From contig CALZLL010000003.1 in NCBI GenBank assembly GCA_945788325.1, positions 1 to 31,782 on the forward strand: a stretch of DNA of 31,782 nucleotides, in the 5' to 3' direction. Shown here piece after piece: positions 1 through 7,093 of this stretch. A model generated the notes under the pieces. It saw nothing but the letters and a program-made list of their open reading frames with translations, was not told the DNA's origin and searched no databases. Position 1 is the first letter of the stretch; the number at the start of each line of letters is the position of its first letter. This DNA is from an uncultured Clostridium sp. (GTDB lineage: Bacteria; Bacillota_I; Bacilli_A; RF39; UBA660). A program made the translations under genes and the position numbers.

Positions 1-43
1 ATATTTCGCCATTTATTTTTAAATCCCCCTAAAAAATATTTAA

Positions 44-75
44 AAATTAAAAAAAGATTAGTTTATTCTAATCTT
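44..75 (-). terminator. Intrinsic terminator closing the mraZ-rsmH-ftsL-pbp operon
   Basis: An 8-bp perfect inverted repeat (AAGATTAG at 54-61, CTAATCTT at 68-75) encloses a 6-base loop and is followed on the minus strand by a U-rich run (A-rich on the plus strand from about 44 to 53). The stem overlaps the stop codon of the PBP gene at 74-76. It indicates that the division cluster ends directly after the PBP gene rather than continuing into mraY and murD. Confidence 0.85.
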
Positions 76-2197
76 AATTTAAAGTAACTTCCATACCTTC
101 AGTTATTATGGTACCTGCACTTATACTTTGATAACCAACGTATCCATCACCATCAATATTATGTTTTATACCTAATTTGGTCAAAACAACATCAGCCTCT
201 TTAAATGAATAATTAGTTAAATCCGGCATGGTAATTAAATTATCATTTGTAAAAATAAATATTTTTTCCTTGGTATTAACAATTGTATTTTTATTAGGAT
301 ATTGATCTATTACTTTTGAACCATTTCCAAATATTACGTATTTAGCTCCTTTTTCATCTAATGATTGCTTAACACTTTCTACCGATTTATTCTTGTAGTT
401 ATCTATTTTATACTTTGTAACTTCCTTATTCAACTCAGGTGCTTCATCAAATATTCCTAAATATTTTGCAGTATCTTTTACAATCGTTTTAACAGTTTCT
501 GGTAAAACATTAGAATTATAACTTCTTTGCATAGCTACATATACTATTACCTCTGGATTATCTTTCGGATACATTCCCGCAAAGGACGTTATGTAATCAT
601 ACTTACCTTCGTAATATTTTCCAGTTCTAGGATTAGCTATTTGAGCTGTACCAGTTTTACCTATTAAATCATACCCTTCCATCAGGTATTTACTACCAGT
701 AGTTTCAGATGCCTCGCTATTTACAACCAAGTACATTAAGTTTTTAATTTTATCAACTGTTTCTTGGGTAGCTACCCTTTCTCCTTCTTTTACTTCAGCT
801 TTATATGTTACCTCTTTAGTTGTTGAATTAACCGTTTTTTCAACGATATATGGATTTAATATAACTCCGTTATTAGCTATCGAAGTTAGCGCTCTTACTT
901 GCTGAATAGGTGTGGTTGTAATACCTTGTCCAAAACCTGCATTAACCACTTCAACATCATATTTAAACTTTACTTTTCCTTTATATTCATTAGGTAAATC
1001 TATACCCGTTAAAGAACCAAAACCAAGTTTAATATAATAATCCATAAGTTTTTGTTTTGATAAATAATTTTTTATCATGTTTGCAACACAAGTATTAGAA
1101 GATAATGTATAACCTTTTGAGTAAGCAATAGTACCCCATCCAGTCTTGTTCCAGTCACTTACTATATCTTCTCCAATAGTATAAGGTCCTGTTTCACAAT
1201 TAGTTCCATAAGGATCCCAATTAGGATTATTTTCAAAAGTTGCCATATAACTATAAGTTTTCATAACTGAACCGGGTTCGTAAGTATATGAAACAAGAGG
1301 GTTTAAGTAATTTGAAATATCTTTAGTGTTTGGATTAAAAGACGGACTTGTTGCAGAACCTAAAATTTTTCCAGTTTTAGCATCCGCTACAACGGCTATT
1401 ATCCAATCTGCACTTGAATCGTTTTGTGCCTTATCAACAACCGTTTCTAAAGACATTTGAACGTTTGAATCAATCGTTAAATAAACATCATTACCATCTA
1501 CTTTTTCTTTTCTAATTTCATTAGAATTAGGAAATTTATATCCATTTAAATCTTTTTGATATTCAACAAAACCATTAGTTCCGGTCATTTCTTTATTATA
1601 CGATTTTTCAATACCCATTTCACCATTCATGTTTCCATTTTCATCCTGAGTGGTATAACCAACAACATAAGATAAAAAATCATTATTTGGATAGTATCTT
1701 TTATGAGTTGTTATAAAATCAATACCAGATAAACCTAAATTCTCAATGGCTTCTTTTTGAAGTTCAGTAAGCCCTTTACCGGCTGATCCAAATTCTACTT
1801 GATAAGCTTTTTTATTTAATCTTTCTAAAATCTTTTCTTTAGACATATCAAGTACGGTAGAAAGTTTTTCCGCAGTTAATTCTTTATCAACCACGTGTTG
1901 TGGTTTACTATAACCTTCACTTCTAGAAGGATCTAAATACGCTATTATTGTATATGAATTAATTGTTTGTGCTAAAACATCACCATTAATATCATATATG
2001 TTACCTCTTAACGCGTATAAAGTTTCTTTTTTGGTATTTCTTTTATTAGAAAATTCCTTTAGATCTATTCCATCTACTTTACCAGTAAGACACAAATAAC
2101 CTAATCTTAAAACTAAAATAAAAAGAAAAAGAAAAAATATTAAAGTAAAAACTTTAGCAATTACGTTTTTGTTTTTATTTAATATTTCTCTTTTCAT
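74..2197 (-). CDS. Class B penicillin-binding protein with two C-terminal PASTA domains (PBP2B/FtsI-type)
   Basis: Septal peptidoglycan transpeptidase of 707 residues. A single N-terminal membrane segment (about residues 12-32) is followed by the PBP dimerisation region and the transpeptidase domain. The three active-site motifs are visible: SVMK at 310-313 (catalytic Ser310), SSN at 366-368 and KTGT at 514-517. Two PASTA modules fill about residues 600-655 and 656-707. The ATG start has a GGGTGAT ribosome binding site just upstream. It is the last gene of mraZ-rsmH-ftsL-pbp, which fits the divisome enzyme FtsI/PBP2B acting with FtsL and FtsW. PASTA-bearing class B PBPs also include SpoVD, but nothing here suggests a sporulation role. 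The function is secure; the exact subfamily name is inferred from position. Confidence 0.95.
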   Translation of the reverse strand: MKREILNKNKNVIAKVFTLIFFLFLFILVLRLGYLCLTGKVDGIDLKEFSNKRNTKKETLYALRGNIYDINGDVLAQTINSYTIIAYLDPSRSEGYSKPQHVVDKELTAEKLSTVLDMSKEKILERLNKKAYQVEFGSAGKGLTELQKEAIENLGLSGIDFITTHKRYYPNNDFLSYVVGYTTQDENGNMNGEMGIEKSYNKEMTGTNGFVEYQKDLNGYKFPNSNEIRKEKVDGNDVYLTIDSNVQMSLETVVDKAQNDSSADWIIAVVADAKTGKILGSATSPSFNPNTKDISNYLNPLVSYTYEPGSVMKTYSYMATFENNPNWDPYGTNCETGPYTIGEDIVSDWNKTGWGTIAYSKGYTLSSNTCVANMIKNYLSKQKLMDYYIKLGFGSLTGIDLPNEYKGKVKFKYDVEVVNAGFGQGITTTPIQQVRALTSIANNGVILNPYIVEKTVNSTTKEVTYKAEVKEGERVATQETVDKIKNLMYLVVNSEASETTGSKYLMEGYDLIGKTGTAQIANPRTGKYYEGKYDYITSFAGMYPKDNPEVIVYVAMQRSYNSNVLPETVKTIVKDTAKYLGIFDEAPELNKEVTKYKIDNYKNKSVESVKQSLDEKGAKYVIFGNGSKVIDQYPNKNTIVNTKEKIFIFTNDNLITMPDLTNYSFKEADVVLTKLGIKHNIDGDGYVGYQSISAGTIITEGMEVTLN

Positions 2198-2210
2198 ACA
2201 TCAATCACCC

Positions 2211-2498
2211 TTATTTTTGAATTACAATAACGTTATTATTATTATACTCTAAACCTTCTTGCGCTGCAACAAGTTGCATGTTTTCAAGTGAAATAAGTTC
2301 ATTTACTTTCATGGTTAAACTCTCGTTTACTTTTTCTTGTTTAGTAACACTTTTTTTAAGTCTTTCTACTTCTATGTTTACTGAGGATAATTGTGCCTTA
2401 AAAAAGAAAACAGACACGAACACAAACATAACGGTAGTAACGGTTAGCGTTATCATCATTTTTTCAAATTTGGTTTTTCTTTTTCTTTGTCTAGCCAT
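2211..2498 (-). CDS. ftsL: FtsL-like cell division protein
   Basis: A 95-residue bitopic membrane protein: a basic N-terminal cytoplasmic tail (RQRKRKTKFEK), one transmembrane helix at about residues 14-34, then an extracytoplasmic coiled coil (about 38-70) ending in a short tail. Length, topology and position between rsmH and a class B PBP gene are diagnostic of FtsL, which scaffolds the septal FtsW-PBP complex. Sequence identity is low in this family, so the call rests mainly on synteny and topology. The start ATG is preceded by GGAGGGATAATT. The 13-base gap to the pbp gene and 17-base gap to rsmH indicate a single transcript. Confidence 0.88.
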   Translation of the reverse strand: MARQRKRKTKFEKMMITLTVTTVMFVFVSVFFFKAQLSSVNIEVERLKKSVTKQEKVNESLTMKVNELISLENMQLVAAQEGLEYNNNNVIVIQK

Positions 2499-2515
2499 AA
2501 TTATCCCTCCTTTTA

Positions 2516-3436
2516 TTATTTTTGTTTAATAGCAACCCGTAAAGTTGCACTTCTTGATCTTTTATTTTCTTCTATTTCTTTTTTATCAGGTTTTATTTTC
2601 TTTAACGTTTTTAGTTCTGGTAAATATTCTTCTGGCATGTTTGGTAACCCTTTAAACATTGGATTTTCTTTCGATCTTTGTCTAAAAACATCTTTACATA
2701 TTTTATCTTCCAAAGAATGGAAAGTAATAACTGCCATTCTACCATCTTTATTTAACATATCTATAGCATCATTAAATGCTTTTGGTAATATACTTAATTC
2801 CTTATTAACTTCTATTCTTATCGCTTGAAAAGTTCTTCTTGCGGGATGAGTAAGTCTTTTATACTTAGCTGGAACCGCACTTGATATTACATCACTTAAT
2901 TCAAGCGTTGTTTCTATCTTTTTTATGCTTCTTTTTTCTTCAATAGCCCTTGCAATTTGTTTTGCATACTTTTCTTCACCATAATCTTTTATTACTTTGT
3001 ATAAATCATTAAAAGAATACTCATTAACCACGTCATAAGCAGTTAATGATGCCGTTTTATCCATACGCATGTCAAGAAAAGCATCATTGTGAAAACTAAA
3101 CCCCCTAGTAGCATCATCAAGTTGAGGAGAAGAAACCCCTAAATCAAACATAATACCATCAATCTTAGTAACACCTCGTTTATTTAATTCCTCTTTTAAA
3201 TTAACAAAATTAGTAGGAATTATTTCAAAGTTATCACCAATTTTTTTAAGAACGTTTTCACTATAGCTTCTAGCTTCAGAATCCTGATCAAAAGCATATA
3301 ATTTTCCCTTTTTAAGTCTTTTTAAGATTGCACTCGAATGACCAGCATAACCCAAGGTGCAGTCAATGTAAATTCCGTCTTCTTTAACATTTAACGAATC
3401 AATCGTCTGTTTTAACAAAACGCTTATGTGTTTCAT
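2516..3436 (-). CDS. rsmH: 16S rRNA (cytosine(1402)-N(4))-methyltransferase RsmH
   Basis: A 306-residue SAM-dependent methyltransferase (formerly MraW) that N4-methylates C1402 in the 16S rRNA decoding centre. Family motifs are present: the SAM-binding loop near residues 25-35 (DCTLGYAGHSS), the FDLGVSSPQLDDATRGFSF block, and THPARRTFQAIRIEVN in the C-terminal half. The length is normal. The ATG at 3434-3436 follows directly on the mraZ stop codon. Its Shine-Dalgarno (GGAGGT) is formed by the last codons of mraZ, so the two genes are probably translationally coupled. It is the second gene of the mraZ operon. Confidence 0.97.
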   Translation of the reverse strand: MKHISVLLKQTIDSLNVKEDGIYIDCTLGYAGHSSAILKRLKKGKLYAFDQDSEARSYSENVLKKIGDNFEIIPTNFVNLKEELNKRGVTKIDGIMFDLGVSSPQLDDATRGFSFHNDAFLDMRMDKTASLTAYDVVNEYSFNDLYKVIKDYGEEKYAKQIARAIEEKRSIKKIETTLELSDVISSAVPAKYKRLTHPARRTFQAIRIEVNKELSILPKAFNDAIDMLNKDGRMAVITFHSLEDKICKDVFRQRSKENPMFKGLPNMPEEYLPELKTLKKIKPDKKEIEENKRSRSATLRVAIKQK

Positions 3437-3871
3437 TTAAACCTCCATATTATCAAACAAATCTTCTGCTATGTCTGATATGTTATCATCGTTTTGATTA
3501 AAGTATTCGTTAAATTTACTCTCAGACCAAATTTCAAGTCTGTCATTAACACCAATAACCACACATTCTTTTTTTAAATCAGCATGATTTACAAGTGGCA
3601 TGGGAATAGCTATTCTACCTTGCTTATCAAACGTACATTCTTGTGCACCTGATAAGAAAAATCTTAAAAATGCTCTAGCATCTTTCTTAGTAAAAGGAAG
3701 TCTTTTTAGTTTTTCTACCAAAGCTTTCCATTCATCTTTTGAATAGACAAATAAGCATCCTTCTAATCCACGGGTTATAACGAAAGTATCCCCTAGTTCC
3801 TCACGAAACTTAGAAGGCATAACAATTCTTGTTTTATCATCAATGTTATGATGAAACTCTCCCATGAACAT
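3437..3871 (-). CDS. mraZ: Transcriptional regulator MraZ
   Basis: A 144-residue protein of the AbrB-like double-SpoVT fold that binds repeated boxes upstream of its own gene and regulates the division cluster. The canonical N-terminus MFMGEFHHNIDDKTR is present, with a second AbrB-like half from about residue 77 (TFDKQGRIAIP). I place the start at the ATG at 3869-3871, preceded by GGGGGAT. An upstream in-frame TTG at 3884-3886 would add five residues but would lie inside the binding-site array. Four repeats matching MraZ boxes lie directly upstream (3881-3915), so autoregulation is likely. Confidence 0.96.
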   Translation of the reverse strand: MFMGEFHHNIDDKTRIVMPSKFREELGDTFVITRGLEGCLFVYSKDEWKALVEKLKRLPFTKKDARAFLRFFLSGAQECTFDKQGRIAIPMPLVNHADLKKECVVIGVNDRLEIWSESKFNEYFNQNDDNISDIAEDLFDNMEV

Positions 3872-3880
3872 ACATATCCC

Positions 3881-3915
3881 CCACAATCTACCACTTTATT
3901 CCACTGGCTACCACT
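3881..3915 (-). promoter_or_regulatory. Array of four MraZ-box-like direct repeats
   Basis: On the minus strand AGTGG, AGTGG, AGTGG and TGTGG occur at exactly 10-base intervals (plus-strand starts 3911, 3901, 3891, 3881). They begin directly after the -10 hexamer and run into the ribosome binding site of mraZ. MraZ proteins are known to bind closely spaced short G-rich direct repeats upstream of mraZ. The one-helical-turn spacing fits an oligomeric ring contacting one DNA face. Occupancy here should block the transcription start. Confidence 0.85.
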
Positions 3916-3945
3916 ATAATACCATAAATATAGGTTTTATGTCCA
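3916..3945 (-). promoter_or_regulatory. mraZ operon promoter (extended -10)
   Basis: Minus-strand -35 TGGACA (3940-3945), an 18-base spacer, and -10 TATTAT (3916-3921) preceded by TGG, giving an extended -10. The MraZ-box array starts at the next base downstream. Confidence 0.8.
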
Positions 3946-3979
3946 TACAAATTAAACAAAAAATAATACAAAAAAAACA

Positions 3980-3991
3980 CTTTACGTAAAG
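3980..3991. repeat. Perfect 12-bp palindrome CTTTACGTAAAG upstream of yidD
   Basis: A perfect inverted repeat about 65 bases upstream of yidD and about 35 bases upstream of the mraZ -35 element. A related palindrome with the same TTTACGTAAA core occurs at 31255-31268. It could be an operator, but a chance AT-rich palindrome is possible. Confidence 0.35.
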
Positions 3992-4040
3992 CACAATATT
4001 TATTTTTTTAGTTCTAACACTATCATTATTTTCAAAAAAA

Positions 4041-4049
4041 TGATAGAAT
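4041..4049 (+). promoter_or_regulatory. Extended -10 element of yidD, placing the transcript start at or near its ATG
   Basis: TGATAGAAT at 4041-4049 fits TGnTATAAT with one mismatch. Transcription would start about 7 bases after the hexamer, at about 4056, which is the A of the yidD ATG. No Shine-Dalgarno is visible before that ATG, so a leaderless mRNA is possible. No good -35 is seen. Confidence 0.5.
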
Positions 4050-4055
4050 GAATAT

Positions 4056-4289
4056 ATGATAAAAAATATGTTAATTGGGATGATAAATTTATACCAAAAA
4101 ATTCCAGGACCTTGGCATGATTATTGTAGACACATACCTACTTGTTCAGAATATATGAAACAAGCTATTAAAACTCATGGTGTTATAAAAGGATTATGGC
4201 TAGGTACTATAAGGATATTAAAATGTAATCCATGGGGAACTTTTGGATATGATCCAGTCCCAAAAAAGGAGAAGAAAAATGAAAAATAA
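4056..4289 (+). CDS. yidD: Membrane protein insertion efficiency factor YidD
   Basis: A 77-residue peripheral membrane protein that assists YidC-dependent insertion of membrane proteins. The family signature is clear: CRHIPTCSEYMKQAIKTHG, then KGLWLGTIRILKCNPWG and a terminal GYDPVP. The DPVP motif and the three conserved cysteines are intact. The N-terminal length matches typical YidD if translation starts at 4056, although that ATG has no ribosome binding site and follows a -10 element closely. The end of the gene overlaps the following lipoprotein gene by 11 bases, so the two are co-translated. The yidD neighbours often found near rnpA and yidC are absent. Confidence 0.93.
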   Translation: MIKNMLIGMINLYQKIPGPWHDYCRHIPTCSEYMKQAIKTHGVIKGLWLGTIRILKCNPWGTFGYDPVPKKEKKNEK

Positions 4290-5151
4290 AATTATTTTAA
4301 TACTAGGTATAGTGCTTTCATTATTTGTACTATCCGGATGTTCTAAAGATGATGTAACAACTTCAATGACGGCTTATACTAGCGTTTATCCAGTAGAATA
4401 TATATTAGAGAACTTATATGGTGATAACGTAGCGATTTATAGTGTTTACCCTGATGGAACAAATTATAAAAACTATAATTTAACAAAAAAACAATTAAGT
4501 GATTATAGTAAAGGAGATTTATTTGTTTATAGCGGAACAATAAAAAAAGAAAAAGATTATGCAGTTAGTCTTTTAAATAATAATAAAAAGATTAAAATAA
4601 TTGATGCTTCACTTGGAATGAATTATTCAAGTGATCCTGCTGAAAACTGGCTTAATCCCGCTAACTTCTTAATGATGTCATCAAACATAAAAAAAGGATT
4701 AGAAGAATATATAAGTGAAAAAATAGAAAAAGATAAGATTAATAAAAATTATGAAGAACTTAAGCTAAGCTTATCAGAGATAGATGCCGAATTAAAACAA
4801 ATTGCGTCATCTTCAAGTAATCCTGTTTTAGTTGTAAGTAGTGATACTTTTAAATATCTTGAAAAATATGGTTTTACCATTTATTCATTAGAAGAAAATA
4901 ATAATTTAAGTGATAAGACAATAGCAGATGTAAAAAAACTTTTAGCTAATAAACAAATAAGTTATATATTTTTAAAAGATAATGAAGAAGAAAATAACAC
5001 CATAAAAGATTTAAAAAACAATTATGAATTTAAAACAGTTAGCTTAAATACTATATCAACGCTTAGTGCTAGTGATAGAAAAGATAAAAAAGATTACATA
5101 AGTATCATGATGGATAATATTAACTCAATAAAATTAGAAGTAAACGATTAA
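4279..5151 (+). CDS. TroA/ZnuA-family lipoprotein lacking all metal-ligand histidines
   Basis: A 290-residue secreted lipoprotein: signal peptide residues 1-20 with lipobox LSGC (Cys21), then a two-lobed TroA-type (PF01297) cluster A-1 solute-binding fold. Recognisable family blocks include SVYPVEYILENLYGD, DLFVYSG, ENWLNP, VLVVSSDTF and LSDKTIADVKKLL. The ATG at 4279 follows AGGAGAAG; an upstream in-frame ATG at 4243 would destroy the signal peptide. The metal ligands are gone: the PHDYEPT-type histidine is Lys in GTNYKNYNLT, the DPHIWL histidine is lost in DPAENWLNP, the VSH histidine is Ser, and the entire protein contains no histidine. No ABC transporter ATPase or permease lies beside it. 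It may bind something other than zinc or manganese, or be structural. Confidence 0.85.
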   Translation: MKNKIILILGIVLSLFVLSGCSKDDVTTSMTAYTSVYPVEYILENLYGDNVAIYSVYPDGTNYKNYNLTKKQLSDYSKGDLFVYSGTIKKEKDYAVSLLNNNKKIKIIDASLGMNYSSDPAENWLNPANFLMMSSNIKKGLEEYISEKIEKDKINKNYEELKLSLSEIDAELKQIASSSSNPVLVVSSDTFKYLEKYGFTIYSLEENNNLSDKTIADVKKLLANKQISYIFLKDNEEENNTIKDLKNNYEFKTVSLNTISTLSASDRKDKKDYISIMMDNINSIKLEVND

Positions 5152-5152
5152 A

Positions 5153-5177
5153 GGAAAGCAAAAAGCTTTCTTTTTTT
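5153..5177 (+). terminator. Intrinsic terminator after the yidD-lipoprotein unit
   Basis: Stem GAAAGC (5154-5159), loop AAAAA, GCTTTC (5165-5170), then seven T. It starts two bases after the lipoprotein stop codon. Confidence 0.92.
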
Positions 5178-5268
5178 ATATACTCTAACCTTTTATTATT
5201 AACCACATATTCTTTTAATAAATAACTTTATTAGTCATCAAATTTTACTTTATATAATATAAATGATA

Positions 5269-6273
5269 TTACTTATCTATAAAATCTATATGTAAATTAA
5301 TTTCTTCTTCTGTTGGTAATTTTTCTAATATATCATTATGTATATGTTTACCTAATTCATAGGAAGAAACACCTATTGGAAGATTAGTTCCTTTAAGTGA
5401 CCACTCAACGCTTAATCTATCTTTTTCTTTACACAAAAGTAATCCAATAGTAGGATTATCAAATTCTTTTTTTAATATTTCATCTATTGCAGTCACATAA
5501 AAACTTAATTGTCCAATAAATTCTGGTTTAAATGACGTTGCTTTTAACTCTACAACTATGTAACATCTTAATTCTAAGTGATAGAATAATAAATCTATAA
5601 AATAATCTTTATCTTTCATAGATATTTTATACTGGTTTCCAACAAAGCTAAAACCTTTACCGAGTTCTAATAATAAATCTTTAATTTTGTTTATCATAGC
5701 ATTTTCTAATTCTTGTTCCTTATAATTATTATTTAAAGAGATAAAATCAAAAACATAAGGATCTTTTACTATATAATTTGCCAAATCCGAACCATTTGTT
5801 GGTAGTGATATTTTAAAATTATTGTTACTATTTCCAATTCTTAAATGATATTTACTTTCTATTTGATGTATTAACATTCCTCTACCCCAATTATTTTTAA
5901 TTATACTTTGAAGATAAATTTTTCTAATTTCCATATTATTAATTTTTTCCATTAAGACAATATTATGACCCCAAGGAACTTGTGCAACAAGTTGTTGCAT
6001 AAGTTTATTATCTTTATATTCTATATAAAATTTCTTCATATATTTTAAATTTCTAACTGAATATCCTTTTGAATTTGGATATTCAATTTTTAATTCACGA
6101 GAAATTTCATCTATGAATTTATTCCCATATTTAAAATTTTCATACAATATTTTACCTAATCTAAAATACAACATAATTAAATTTCTATTTACTTGTACTG
6201 CTGTTTTAATTTGTGTTCTTTTAATATCTTTTTTTATATTATTAATAATTATTTTAATTTCTTGTTCTATCAA
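5269..6273 (-). CDS. YhcG/DUF1016-family PD-(D/E)XK nuclease-like protein (copy 1)
   Basis: 334 residues. An N-terminal helical DUF1016 region (about 1-150, with GYSVRNLKYMKKFY and the LPWGHN-like VPWGHN block near 99-104) is followed by a YhcG-type PD-(D/E)XK domain. The catalytic pattern is D227 in FIDLLFY, then E242 and K244 in VVELKAT, and Q255 in FIGQLSFY, so the nuclease core looks intact. Translation probably starts at TTG 6271-6273, served by AGAAGG eight bases upstream. YhcG proteins are scattered, horizontally mobile genes often seen near defence or restriction loci, and their cellular role is not settled. Here it stands alone between a plus-strand terminator and the trmL terminator. 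A second, diverged copy lies at 25286-26170. Confidence 0.9.
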   Translation of the reverse strand: MIEQEIKIIINNIKKDIKRTQIKTAVQVNRNLIMLYFRLGKILYENFKYGNKFIDEISRELKIEYPNSKGYSVRNLKYMKKFYIEYKDNKLMQQLVAQVPWGHNIVLMEKINNMEIRKIYLQSIIKNNWGRGMLIHQIESKYHLRIGNSNNNFKISLPTNGSDLANYIVKDPYVFDFISLNNNYKEQELENAMINKIKDLLLELGKGFSFVGNQYKISMKDKDYFIDLLFYHLELRCYIVVELKATSFKPEFIGQLSFYVTAIDEILKKEFDNPTIGLLLCKEKDRLSVEWSLKGTNLPIGVSSYELGKHIHNDILEKLPTEEEINLHIDFIDK

Positions 6274-6568
6274 TTTTTAAGCCTTCTTTCTAATTTTATA
6301 GACATATCTATAAAGTTTAAATTGCATAATAATCACTGATATCAACTTACGATATCATCCTTATTTATATATTTTTTACAGCAACCTAAGGCGTAATGTT
6401 TTGTTACCCTAGTAAAATAACCTCCTTTTTTTAGATTTTTCCAATACTTAAATTAAATTACATTACTTAGATTTCTTCGTACAAGCGAAGTTTGGGCTTA
6501 ATATAACAATAACATTTTATCAAACAATTGTTCTTTGCGCAACATAAAATCATAAAAAAAGATACTGG
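6274..6568. other. 295-base intergenic region with no gene
   Basis: Holds the yhcG upstream region and the trmL terminator. On the minus strand an AAAGGAGGT motif (about 6418-6426) precedes an open frame reading TRVTKHYALGCCKKY and ending in TGA, but there is no ATG, GTG or TTG at the right distance. It may be a remnant of a small gene. A small CTTCG/CGAAG hairpin lies near 6475-6490. No RNA gene was recognised. Confidence 0.4.
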
Positions 6569-6584
6569 CTACTTGCTAGTATCT
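6554..6584 (-). terminator. Intrinsic terminator overlapping the trmL stop codon
   Basis: Minus-strand stem AGATACTAGC (6575-6584) pairs with GCCAGTATCT (6560-6569), 10 bp with one G-U pair, loop of 5, followed by seven U. The trmL stop at 6569-6571 lies within the hairpin. Confidence 0.92.
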
Positions 6585-7093
6585 ATTCCTGTTTCTATAT
6601 AATCTTCTCCCTTAAATGGTTCGGTTGTTAATAAATCATTATAATCTTGTTGTCTTAACGCTTCATATACTAATATTGCAGCACAATTAGATAGATTAAG
6701 CGCTCTTACCTTATTAGTCATCGGAATTCTAAGACAGTGTTCTAAATCATTTTTTAAAATATCTAATGGTATCCCACTTGATTCTTTTCCAAATACAAAA
6801 TATATATTTTCATTTCTATTACTATAATCAAAAGATGTATGTGGCTTTTTACCATACCTAGTTAGATAATAGTAAGTTCCCTTATTCTTACTTTTAAAAT
6901 CATCCCAACTTTCATAGACTGTATAATCACAATCTTTTATATAATTAGCACCACTTCTTTTAATATAACTTTCATCTAAAGAAAAACCAAGTGGTTTAAT
7001 TAAATGAAGTCTAGTGTCTGTTGCAGCACAAGTTCGCATTATGTTACCAGTATTACCAGGTATTTCTGGTTGATATAAAACTACGTTAATCAC
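6569..7093 (-). CDS. trmL: tRNA (cytidine(34)-2'-O)-methyltransferase TrmL
   Basis: A 174-residue SPOUT-class methyltransferase (YibK family) that 2'-O-methylates the wobble base of tRNA-Leu species. The three SPOUT blocks are intact: the N-terminal PGNTGNIMRTCAAT, the central FVFGKESSGIP, and the SAM-binding knot IPMTNKVRALNLSNCAAIL near residues 122-140. The start is a GTG at 7091-7093. The gene overlaps the upstream thioredoxin-like gene by 8 bases, so it is translationally coupled to it. Length and motifs are normal for the family. Confidence 0.96.
   Translation of the reverse strand: MINVVLYQPEIPGNTGNIMRTCAATDTRLHLIKPLGFSLDESYIKRSGANYIKDCDYTVYESWDDFKSKNKGTYYYLTRYGKKPHTSFDYSNRNENIYFVFGKESSGIPLDILKNDLEHCLRIPMTNKVRALNLSNCAAILVYEALRQQDYNDLLTTEPFKGEDYIETGIDTSK

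Noticed and set aside
3884..3886. Upstream TTG as mraZ start.
   Set aside because: It would add MWGIC before the conserved MFMGE N-terminus and lies inside the MraZ-box array without a ribosome binding site of its own.
6378..6450. Possible small minus-strand gene behind a strong AAAGGAGGT (TRVTKHYALGCCKKY frame).
   Set aside because: No ATG, GTG or TTG lies at a workable distance from the site, and the frame is only about 25 codons; kept only as a possible remnant.
6468..6500. CTTCG/CGAAG hairpin considered as a riboswitch or T-box piece.
   Set aside because: Only five base pairs, with no conserved T-box or riboswitch core and no U-tract.
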